Assembly (NCBI GenBank): GCA_040954595.2
Contig: CM082596.2
Coordinates: forward strand, 9,796,001-9,860,000
Length of the DNA: 64,000 bases
Origin: Balanoglossus misakiensis
Taxonomy: Eukaryota > Hemichordata
Reading direction: 5' to 3'
Each line of letters starts with the position of its first letter. Positions within the stretch are counted from its first letter, which is position 1. A model generated the notes under the pieces. That model ran no database searches and had not been told where the DNA came from. It saw only the letters and a program-made list of their open reading frames with translations. A program made the position numbers and the translations under genes. Positions 54,738 through 64,000 of the stretch are shown here, one piece after another.

Positions 54738-57700
54738 ACCTCCAAATAACAGCTGAAGGGATCATCTGCTGCAATTTGAATATGGCGCCAATTTTACATG
54801 AACAAAGGAAAAGTTGAACTTTGACCTTTCAAGACGCACTATTTTGATGGGGTAAAATGAAAACCATGTACTCACCAGATTGAAGTTGAAATAAAGGTTT
54901 ATTTCCCTCATATAATGTTGTCATGGCTTGTTAAATAAGTGAATGAGTGACAGTAATTACTACTTGTGGCTAAAAATCATCCCAAACTGATTGGGAATTA
55001 TGTATGTTCACGATTTTCTGAACACTAAAATGATCTTGAACGCGGGCGGGCGCTAATGGTAGCGTCCATGTCAGTTGCTAGGATACGCGTATACGATCAG
55101 CTGATTTTACCCACAATGCATCACGCCAACTAAGGCATTACGTAATGGCACCCCTGGACGAGCGTCCCAGGGTAAGGATAATTTACGAGGCGGAAAATAC
55201 GAAAAATCCACCGCTAAACAGCTTTATTTTCTGACACCTCTGGTCGTAATCGAAGGTTAACATGTTCGCCCATTTCAAGATTACGATACTGTGTTTGAAA
55301 ACGAAGTTAATGATTCAGCATAACCCTATAAATGTTGGAATTTTGGCTGCCGGTCAATGGGTAGTCGATAATCTACATCGTCAAAATATTATGGCAGCGA
55401 AATACACTACAGTATGAGTCTTATCAGAGAAAGTTGACGGGTCATAAGGTGAAACTAAAAAATAATAATGGGATTGTGAGCATCTAGCGGTGGATTTTTG
55501 GCCTTCTTTTAAGAATATCATTTTCGACCCCCAAAATGCCACTATTTGTCACATGATAATAGTTTTGGAGGTTTTCTCGGAAATGTCTCATTTTATTTGC
55601 TTGTCTTGAACATGAATTACATCAACTGATTGGCTGGTGTGGTTACAATTGTTTATTATGCTCGATTAACGTATTCAGTCTGTCGATAGAGGGCGCCCAC
55701 GCCTTAACGTACACGAGAATGGCGTTCCACCGGAAGTATCACCATGGTTGCCTACTTACTTCACAATTTCATTTTTATAGATCGATCGCCAAAAATTGAG
55801 ATTATCCGAATTATTTTATACGTAATCATAATTTACGCGTACAAGTGTCGTTTGTTGTTCCGAACGTATGTTCCACACGTATGCCACGTCACGTGACAAG
55901 GACGTTAGCCAATCACATGAAGCAACATCTGCATGATACTATCGAATCAGAGCGCGAGCTCAAATGGATTAGGAGAGACATCTTGACCGCGTCTCTGAAA
56001 AGCCAAAGGTCATTGTTTAAATGATAAAAAGGATTTAGCAAAGTTCACATCAAAATAGAGGAAAAATATGCACCTATCTATTATGTTGTTGATTGATTCA
56101 TTCCAAGGTGTACATTAAGAACTGTCCCTCATTTGACTTAATAATCCAAATTACACAAACAATAAACGCATAAATTTTATTGTTATTAATGAAAATACTG
56201 GTAGAGTTGATAAGCTGAATACTGGACATTTAAGCATATCTCAATTTGCAAATATAGAACTGGAAGTGAACATAGTATCAATACCCAAACAACATGAAAA
56301 TCACGCACCCTTTTTTAAAACTCTAGACCAAGGTAAAATAATTGCCTGAACATTTTTCATCAGATCCCTTCTATATTTCCAAACAATTCTTGAACACAAA
56401 TCCAAAATCCAATGGTCACATAATCTAATCCAAACACACCCTTCAAATAAATCTATGTCATATAATCCAATCAAAGCACATATTTCAAATACATTTACAT
56501 CCAACAATTGTGGAATTAGAAAATGTGGAATTGAAAGTCTCTAGAGCTGCCACTTTTTAGCATTAATTTCCAACTTAAATTAGTCCATCTAAATAAGCTT
56601 ACTTAGGTATACATGAACACCTTATCGATGCCCGATTATGACTGCATGTTGCAATTTGAACACTTTTGTATTAAAACGGTGCCGCACCTATTTCATCAGC
56701 CTCCATACAAACAGTACGCAGCTATCGTGGTTTGCGTTGCCAAAAGATGACAAACTGATGCAAATGCGAGTAATATGGCTTAAGTTGAGGATTTAGAGGA
56801 TAGGGAATATATTTGAAGTATTTTATTGTTGAAAAATGTGAAATTTGGCAGCTATACAGGCTTTAATAGACAGGCATTGAAATGACTTTACAAACAAATT
56901 TTTCTTGAATGTTTAAGACAGACAGAATCAACCCACAGTCAGCCTCAAATATATAAACTATTACAAAATGTTAATTAAATGGAAAATTTTGAAAAAATTT
57001 GCTTGGCCACTCATTTGATTGCATTTTTTCCATTTCATATTTTAGGCATGGTATATCAATATAATTTGTTGTGTTGTGTATATATTATGCTTGAAAACCA
57101 ATTGACGGAAATATTAATTTAGAATAATGGTTATATTTTGAGAAATCACAAAGATTTCTACATCACTCCCACATCATTGGTTGCTTAGCAACAGACATTC
57201 ACCCTCCAAGCAAATTAATATCCTTTGAGAAGTATCATGTGGAGAGGATCATGCAGTCACATAATCTTTGATTTGTACCATCCACCATTTCATTGTAGGC
57301 TTTATCATAAAGGTGTTGTTTGGATTTCTGGCAGTTTGTAAGGTGATATGAGAAATGCATTCCTTTCTGGCAAAAGACAACAACGTGTACTGCAAATTAA
57401 TAGCTGGAATCATGATGATGATGATGATGATAATAAATATTATTTTTTTAAAAACAATATTTTGAAAATAACTGTAAAAGAGATCGCCCACCCTCTCTCT
57501 CGTATACAGGAGTGACGTCGTAAAGACACACAGCTCTGCCCAGCATAGCTCTGGACTTATACGCTGTTTGGGTCAACGCTGCTCTCCGTCCCCACAGCTA
57601 TGGAGCCATCCATAGGAAAATCCGTTGGGTGCGGAGCAAAATGATACGCACCGATTTTCAAACAATAAACTACATGAACATGTACATAATGTTGTCAGAA

Positions 57701-58070
57701 ATAAAGATCGAACGAAAATTTCACAAATGGGAACCTACTTGACGTGTTTGTCGCCGAATCGTAAACGTCGTTAATGCAGCGCCGTAAAACTGGTGACCCT
57801 CCCATACAAACATGGACGTTCGCCTTCATTTAAGTCATGTGATCAACACGTGACACGTGTTTTACTATGCCAAGCAGAGCTACATGGTGCCTGCAAACTG
57901 CATGTGGCTAAAACGGCACATATTCTAAGTTGTGCGTTTAATGTATCAGTAGAACAATACCTTCATTTTGCAGCTGTGTTGTTTTCATGTTCGCGGAAAA
58001 CTTCTTTGCCACCATCGGTTTAAAACTATGAAAGCCAGTTGGGGACATGTACATACGCAATAAATAAAAA
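54738..58070. other. Long interval with no recognised gene
   Basis: No exon could be supported on either strand. Around 56690-56880 the text (GACAAACTGATGCAAAT, AATTTGGCAGCT, GGCTTTAA) repeats that at 13330-13405, an unclassified interspersed repeat. GAT repeats lie at 57413-57430. Several CACGTG sites are seen (near 55893 and 57847). Confidence 0.5.
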
Positions 58071-58071
58071 A

Positions 58072-58670
58072 TTATCTCGAGATCTCGAGATAATTCCATT
58101 CGTTTTCCTGACTTTTTATTTTTTTATCTCGAGATCTCGAGATAATTCAAGTTCGTTTTCCTGACTTTTTATTTTTATATCTCGAGATCTCGAGATAATT
58201 CCATTCGTTTTCCCGACTTTTATTTTTTTATCTCAAGATCTCGAGATAATTCAAGTTCGTTTTCCTGACTTTTTATTTTTATATCTCGAGATCTCGAGAT
58301 AATTCCATTCGTTTTCCCGACTTTTATTTTTTTATCTCGAGATCTCGAGATAATTCAAGTTCGTTTTCCTGACTTTTTATTTTTTTATCTCGAGATCTCG
58401 AGATAATGCTATTCGTTTTCCCGACTTTTTATTTTTTTATCTCGAGATCTCGAGATAATTCAAGTTCGTTTTCCTGACTTTTTATTTTTTTATCTCGAGA
58501 TCTCGAGATAATGCTATTCGTTTTCCCGACTTTTTATTTTTTTATCTCGAGATCTCGAGATAATTCAAGTTCGTTTTCCTGACTTTTTATTTTTTTATCT
58601 CGAGATCTCGAGATAATGCTATTCGTTTTCCCGACTTTTTATTTTTTTATCTCGAGATCTCGAGATAATT
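58072..58670. repeat. Satellite of 12 copies of a 22-bp perfect palindrome
   Basis: TTATCTCGAGATCTCGAGAT (plus AA) recurs 12 times at about 52-53 bp spacing from 58072. Spacers alternate between ATTCCATTCG or ATGCTATTCG and ATTCAAGTTCG types, then GTTTTCC-GAC and a T-rich stretch, so the true period is a dimer of about 104 bp. One copy (near 58230) has a mismatch (CTCAAG). Confidence 0.93.
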
Positions 58671-58709
58671 CTCTCGAAAGAGGGCGGTGTGTTGGTAGGG
58701 GGACTGTCC

Positions 58710-58765
58710 AGAGAGGACCATGCATCGATATCGGTCCAGAGAGGGACATGCATCGATATCGGTAC
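58710..58765. repeat. Short direct repeat ATGCATCGATATCGGT
   Basis: CATGCATCGATATCGGT occurs twice, about 28 bp apart, each preceded by CAGAGAGG. It is a two-copy tandem duplication just after the satellite. Confidence 0.85.
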
Positions 58766-59062
58766 GGAGAATTGGCAAGCAAGCACTCGGTGTATTCAAT
58801 GGTAGGAGTGATCGTCGGTTTCAGAGCTGCATGCTGCATCGTATCATCAGACTGAGTGCATGAGTCTTGGTAATTAGTTGACATTTCAACTTCGTAATAT
58901 TTATAATTACTAGTTATACGTACTGGGACAAATTACCGAAGTCTTGGCCTGAGATTACTTTCCAAGTTGGCAAGAAAACTGACTCAGTGGTAAAGTTACT
59001 AAACAATTGGTTTCAATATTATACTTTATTCATTATCATTATACGATAATTCCTTTTATCTA

Positions 59063-61014
59063 ATGCGACAATTAACATTCCTCCTCTATCGAACAGATAA
59101 CGTCACCATGGAAAGAGATGATATAATCCGTATCTATTTCAACATGGGCTTCAACTACAGTGAAATCCTGGCTACTTTAGCTGTCAATCATAACGTTGTC
59201 ATTAGTATGCGTCATCTTAAAAGATTACTGAAGAAACTCGGACTTTTCAGACGGAAGTACCATTCAGACATCAATGAGGTAATAACATTTCTGAGAGAAG
59301 AGGTTGACAAATCTGGAAGACTCCACGGCTATCGGTGGATGCATTTAAAGTGTGTCCAGAGAGGATTGGTTATCGACAGGGAGAGTGTGCGGTTGTTACT
59401 CCAGATCATTGACCCCATAGGTGTGGAATTAAGAAAGAGACGTCGTCTACGCCGTCGCCAGTATGGGTCTCCTGGGCCGAACTATATGTGGCACCTAGAT
59501 TCGTATGACAAACTTTCCCCTTACGGAATAGCAATCAATGGGTGTATAGACGGGTTTTCCAGGCGTGTAATTTGGGCTCAAGCTTATCACACCAACAGTG
59601 ATCCGAAGATTATAGCAGGGTACTTCATCAAAGAAGTTGAAAGTCTGAAATCTTGCCCCCAAAACATGCGAGCGGATAGAGGCACAGAAAATGGACATGT
59701 TGAACAGTTCCAGAAGTTTCTAACAAATGATGACAACTGCTTTTATTATGGCAGCAGTCAACTCAACCAACGCATAGAACGATGGTGGGGTACATTTCGC
59801 CAACACTGTGGACAGTTTTGGTTGGATCTTTTCTACAAACTAAAGGATGATGGAGTCTTCAGTGGTGATTATCTTGATAAAGATCTGGTCAGATTTTGCT
59901 TCCTGAAAATGATACAGGTAAGAAGAAGAATTTGGGACTTAAAAAATAATTGTCTTTCCTCAATCTGTTACACTATCACTTATACTGTATATACTTTAAA
60001 TACTTATACAGAAAATATTGCTAGGATTGATATTATATAGTGAAAACGTACAATACAATAAAATATAAGAAGTCCCATGTATAAACTGACTAACAATAAC
60101 CCTACGCTCTTCCAAATGGGAGGAGTATAAAAAAGAACGTTTTTATGTATTAAAAAGAAAGGACTGCTCACATATTTTGGTTTAAACCTTCAAATACAAA
60201 GTAAAAAAGGCTTAAAATGTGCTGTACATGTGTTGATATGTATCATGATGAACAAAAATCACAACCTGCAATGCATTGTGTGTGTGATTTAAGACTGTCC
60301 TTGTCTACTTATTCCAATTGTCCATTTTATGCACCTCTATCCTGCATGCATATGTTGGACAACATTTTAGACTTTCCACTCCTTCGACAAATACCTTACT
60401 ATTAATCTCGGATCGAATACTGTTGGTGTGATAAGCCTCATCATAAATTACACGCCAGCTGGTAAACCCGTCTATACACCAATTGATAATCTAATATATG
60501 TACATTGTTATAATTATAATATTTGTAATTTTATTCCGTTTGTTTGGTTATATTTCACTACAATAAATTAATTTTAGGTGTACCTTCCCGTCTGAAGAGT
60601 TCATGTAGATGAGGTGTCACCATGTATGTATCTTTTAGATATCCTATAGTACCTAGGGACTATGTTTAACTGATGCATGTATTAAACTGCTAACATTGAA
60701 CTTCCTCATACATTTTGTGCCTGTCATTTTATAATTCAGGATGAACTGGATGATGCTGACCTCACATGATGTTCTTTGTCCCGGAGATGTATGGAAGTCA
60801 TGATTTCGGATCAACTGTTTCTCAGGAACAGATTAACACATGCCGAGAGGAATGTGTGTTCAAAGGAGCGTGCCCCTGTGATGAAGATTTATTCGAGTAC
60901 TGTGTCTCATACATGGTCGACAACAATATGCATTTACCTTCTGACCCATATTCTGCTGTGGAATTGTACGTGAATCTCCGAAATTCTATAAAATATGAAT
61001 CCTTATCTGACTAG
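59063..61014 (+). pseudogene. DDE integrase core-domain gene, C-terminal part frame-shifted
   Basis: Exon 59063-59917 (ATG 59063; an alternative ATG is at 59108) encodes 285 residues: an N-terminal helical DNA-binding region (MGFNYSEILATLA, MRHLKRLLKKLG), then a retroviral-type integrase fold with D146 (WHLDSYDKL), D205 (RADRGTENG) and E239 (LNQRIERWWG). The donor is GTAAGA. The next exon starts at 60740 (DELDDADLT-stop), while the expected continuation FFVPEMYGSHDF to LYVNLRNSI is in another frame from 60766 to the TAG at 61012. I read this as a deletion of the intervening residues. Genes of this type are multi-copy in fish and invertebrates and are presumed transposon-derived. Confidence 0.75.
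59918..60739 (+). other. Intron of the integrase-core gene
   Basis: Starts GTAAGA and ends TTCAG. No other feature is recognised. Many close relatives are intronless from memory, so this gap could alternatively be inserted sequence. Confidence 0.5.
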
Positions 61015-61532
61015 CAAGACCTTACTGTAAAAGGAAATTATTATACATCACCCAAACAACAACAACAATGTCACTTCCATGCAAGGAACTGGATGAATTA
61101 AAGCAAGATATTTGTCAACACAACAAAGTTTTATTAACTTTCAGAACATAATGACAATATTGTTCATCTTCAACACTGAAGTAATATGAAACTATGGCAC
61201 AGACTTTGTGTTAATGTTAGATCTAATTCTGTAAAGTATAATACTGTCACCGCAAATAAAAGCTGAAATACAACAACTTTGTGGCTCAACTGTTTGCACC
61301 TTAAAACCACATGATGCCCAGGCTTGGTTGTAGATGTAAATATGTAAACAAACAAACAAACATGTTAATAAAGAAACTAAGTATACAGACGATAAGTGAC
61401 AAGTAAAGCACTGATCTTCTTTGGTAGAGTGGAACAGAGACTACTCCTAGTTGTTTGTTTACATTATATCTACACCAATAACCAAGCCTGGTCATCCTGT
61501 GCTTTAACCATTATGTCACACACTGTGTCCCA

Positions 61533-61744
61533 TAGTAACTGAATAAGTAACTGAATAACTCCCCACAACAGGCTGAATAAGTAACTGAATAACTCCCCAC
61601 AACAGGCTGAATAAGTAACTGAATAACTCCCCACAACAGGCTGAATAAGTAACTGAATAACTCCCCACAACAGGCTGAATAAGTAACTGAATAACTCCCC
61701 ACAACAGGCTGAATAAGTAACTGAATAACTCCCCACAACAGGCT
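61533..61744. repeat. 34-bp minisatellite, about six copies
   Basis: Unit CTGAATAAGTAACTGAATAA plus CTCCCCACAACAGG. Copies are essentially identical. Because 34 is not a multiple of three, all minus-strand frames stay open and give three overlapping repeat translations, which are artefacts. Confidence 0.93.
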
Positions 61745-62133
61745 GCAATAACACATCAAGTATTTAGCTTCTCCATATATTAGATAATATGTGTAAACTT
61801 TTAACGTAATCAATGATAAAACAATTTGTAGGAAATATGACAGTAAATGGCAACTGTATGAACATTTAAAGAAAACACTGAAAATAGTGCAAAGTTACAG
61901 GCGCATCCCTTAATGAATCCACATAAATTCACCTCTTCCATGCAGCAAAGAGGTGACTTCTGACACGTCAGGTTCATCATTGACATAATCATTACTTTGC
62001 ATACCAAGTGACTTTACACAAGTATTCCCTGTATTCTTTCTATCAATGTAAGCCAAACACAACAATATTGTCCCTTTAATTTATGTAATAACTCACCATT
62101 GCTGTTCTACCAATGGAAACAATATCAATGGTC

Positions 62134-64000
62134 TCAAATAATATCCATGTCCCAAAAACCACTGTTCAAAACTGCATTGTACTCACTTCTGAATTCTACG
62201 AAGTTGGCATATGACAATGGCAGTTCAAGCACATTGCCACATGTGTGAGCAACTGGACGACGTTGTAAACCATCAAGTTTAACAAATGACACTTGAATCG
62301 GCTCTGCTGTCATTATGTCACAACCAGTGCAATATCTCAGGAACTTCTTTAGAGTACTTTGTTCAAGTTCACGGATGTATCGTTTTAAGTGATTAGCAAC
62401 AGCCCTCTCATCATTATTCAAGCATTCGGCGATTTGAAGATGTTGTAGGACTTTCTTTGTTGTTGGTTTCTTGTCATTATACAGTCTATCCAAGTTCTCT
62501 TTGCCAATTTGTTTGCCTAATGGCTGTAAGATTGGTCGCCAACTATCAATGACAAACATTGGCTCTTGTACTATCTCTTTATGCGCTATTTCGTGCAGAA
62601 TGGATCCAATGTTTTCTTTGGTTGGCAGTCTTTTACAGTCATGTCGGTCTAACACTTCAATTAACTCATCTTCTTCTACTTCTTGGAAGTTCCTCATTGC
62701 AGCTTCAAATACTTCACGTTCCGATTCAGACAGGAAGTGATAATACACTTGAAGTAGACTTGCCTCTTCACACTTCTGGTCTCCAAACATTACTTCTTCC
62801 ATGAATGGCTTTGCAAACTCAATAGGGAAGTAATCCATTTCCTTCCAACCCTTCATGATTATTCTTGCTACAGCTTCCCATTTTTCTCTTGGGTAATCAT
62901 GCCTAATGAATGGCACCCGGCAATTCTTTCCAACTGTGCAACATTCATAGAACTCGGACCAAAAACTTGTAAAACAGTCTCTCACAACTCCACTACCATT
63001 ACCACGCTCAACATTACCTCCTGGCATAACCATGGCCACATTGATAGGACATGCCATAATCTTTGGATCTGAGAATTCTGAAATCATGTCATTCAAAACA
63101 TCACTCCTGTGTATTACAAGTGTTCTAGTCTCCACTGGGTCTTGATCTTCACTGATATGACTGGTAGTGTCTTGGGGCTGGGATTGGCTAACAGGTTCAT
63201 CATTTTCAAAGAACGGCAATGTAGAATCAAGGCTTTCTGCTGAGTTACTATTGGAACCCCGTGATCCAAACTGAACAATGTTTGAATTATTATCACTAAT
63301 CACCAGTGGTTCTGCATCAGAATCGACTGTCTCTAATGTGACTTCAGAACCTACGTCAGGGATGGGTTCAGACTGGAATCTGCTACAACTGGGCATACCA
63401 TGATCATGGTGAACTGTATCTAGGATATGCTTATTGTGGTTTCCTGCACTTGGTACACCTGCATCATTGCTCTCATCAGACAACATATCAATAGATTCCT
63501 GTGGAAGAGCTTGTGACTGTCCCTTGCTTGCTTGTATCGTCTTTGCCGGTGGAACTGGCACATGCCTATCAAGTCCTGGATCAGGTAGATCAGCATCACT
63601 GCTGTCATCTGACAATGACACTGATTCTAATTGTGACTGCTTACTTGTTTGTCTGCTTTTCTTTTTAGGTTTCACTACCTGTTCACAGTCTTTTCTCTTT
63701 GTCATAATGTAGAAGCGGAGCATTCTAAATCCAGTTACTTCATACAATTCGCCAACGGTGCTTGTTTCATCAATTGTTCTTTCTCCTGAATCTCTTATGT
63801 CAACGTGATAACTGTCCATGTCTCCTCGCTGTGATACGCCGTTGGGGAAAAACAAATCTTTTCCTGTAGTCAGGAGATCAGCTTTCGTGCTCGACTTACT
63901 TACTGATATACACCTTGTTCCACCACCTTTTCTGGCTCGAACTTGCTTGTATTCTTTTTCAATGAAATCAAAATCAAGCCATCCTATTTCAATTTTCCGC
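62134..64000 (-). CDS. HECT-like domain gene, 5' end outside window
   Basis: Open without a stop from the right edge to TGA at 62134-62136. It begins with EYKQVRARKGGGTR and LFFPNGVSQRGDMDSY, then a disordered Ser/Asp-rich middle (SDDSSDADLPDPGLDRHVPV), then a HECT-like C-terminal half: VERGNGSGVVRDCFTSFW, FPIEFAKPFMEEVMFGD, NHLKRYIRELEQSTLKKFLR, YCTGCDIMTAEPI and RRPVAHTCGNVLELPLSYAN. HTC sits where HECT ligases have the thioester cysteine. G2E3 is the nearest named relative type. The gene is probably a multi-copy, transposon-linked HECT relative rather than a conserved host ligase. No lesion is seen. Confidence 0.7.
   Translation of the reverse strand, partial: RKIEIGWLDFDFIEKEYKQVRARKGGGTRCISVSKSSTKADLLTTGKDLFFPNGVSQRGDMDSYHVDIRDSGERTIDETSTVGELYEVTGFRMLRFYIMTKRKDCEQVVKPKKKSRQTSKQSQLESVSLSDDSSDADLPDPGLDRHVPVPPAKTIQASKGQSQALPQESIDMLSDESNDAGVPSAGNHNKHILDTVHHDHGMPSCSRFQSEPIPDVGSEVTLETVDSDAEPLVISDNNSNIVQFGSRGSNSNSAESLDSTLPFFENDEPVSQSQPQDTTSHISEDQDPVETRTLVIHRSDVLNDMISEFSDPKIMACPINVAMVMPGGNVERGNGSGVVRDCFTSFWSEFYECCTVGKNCRVPFIRHDYPREKWEAVARIIMKGWKEMDYFPIEFAKPFMEEVMFGDQKCEEASLLQVYYHFLSESEREVFEAAMRNFQEVEEDELIEVLDRHDCKRLPTKENIGSILHEIAHKEIVQEPMFVIDSWRPILQPLGKQIGKENLDRLYNDKKPTTKKVLQHLQIAECLNNDERAVANHLKRYIRELEQSTLKKFLRYCTGCDIMTAEPIQVSFVKLDGLQRRPVAHTCGNVLELPLSYANFVEFRSEYNAVLNSGFWDMDII

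Noticed and set aside
58072-58670. CRISPR-like array of palindromic repeats
   Set aside because: The spacers are repeated in two alternating types, not unique, and the setting is eukaryotic. It is a dimeric satellite.
61533-61744. CRISPR-like regular repeat
   Set aside because: The 34-bp units are directly contiguous with no unique spacers, and the genome is eukaryotic. It is a minisatellite.
61470-61813. Overlapping minus-strand frames with repeated SYSVTYSACCGEL
   Set aside because: They arise because the 34-bp minisatellite has no stops in three minus frames. No protein is expected.

Overview
This is eukaryotic (metazoan) DNA. Genes are split by GT-AG introns, codon use is AT-leaning, and most of the window is transposable-element sequence of several classes plus satellites. 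An ankyrin-Roc-COR-Death gene with repeated ankyrin exons, together with this mix of CR1/L2-like LINE, Ty3/gypsy and several DDE transposase genes, points to a marine invertebrate such as a cephalochordate, hemichordate or mollusc. I cannot name the species. There is no prokaryotic feature here.

1-26 kb, plus strand: one large host-type gene enters from the left. Its order is ankyrin exons, a linker, a Roc GTPase (P-loop, DFAGQ, SKAD), COR and a C-terminal Death domain, a layout like DAPK1 without a visible kinase. Its main oddity is a tandem array of about 19 exon+intron units of about 250 bp (6.3-10.9 kb). Every unit encodes one 33- or 34-residue ankyrin repeat in phase 0-0, so any unit can be gained, lost or skipped without shifting the frame. 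Three units have destroyed splice sites and a fourth is a relic. The last exon carries a frame disruption and an in-frame TGA before the Death domain. The introns hold a 727-bp higher-order satellite (14.1-16.0 kb), a TIR-ended DNA repeat (18.2-18.9 kb) and an antisense 5'-truncated LINE (20.5-23.9 kb).

26-31.5 kb: no host gene recognised. It holds fold-back repeats, a small fragment of gypsy RNase H and a CpG-richer stretch.

31.5-41.2 kb, minus strand: an 11-exon Kolobok/MULE-like DDE transposase gene, decayed by a frame break and two nonsense codons of CpG-decay type. It has been split by a 5.9-kb DNA transposon (34196-40130) with 32-bp TIRs and a 4-bp AAAT target duplication. That transposon carries its own three-exon gene with GQNKN and GHTK motifs, and contains a further 1.4-kb inverted-repeat element: three layers of nesting.

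41.4-46.2 kb: two short TIR elements side by side, decayed coding fragments and a hairpin element. 46179-50857: a complete Ty3/gypsy LTR retrotransposon (144-bp LTRs differing at one base, ATTAT target duplication), with gag and pol in the same frame separated only by a UAG. 51.0-54.7 kb: a fold-back element and a decayed transposase-like gene with a SAP-like motif.

55-64 kb: mostly featureless DNA, then a 12-copy satellite built on a 22-bp perfect palindrome, a DDE integrase-core gene (plus strand), a 34-bp minisatellite, and a convergent HECT-like gene (minus strand) running off the right end.
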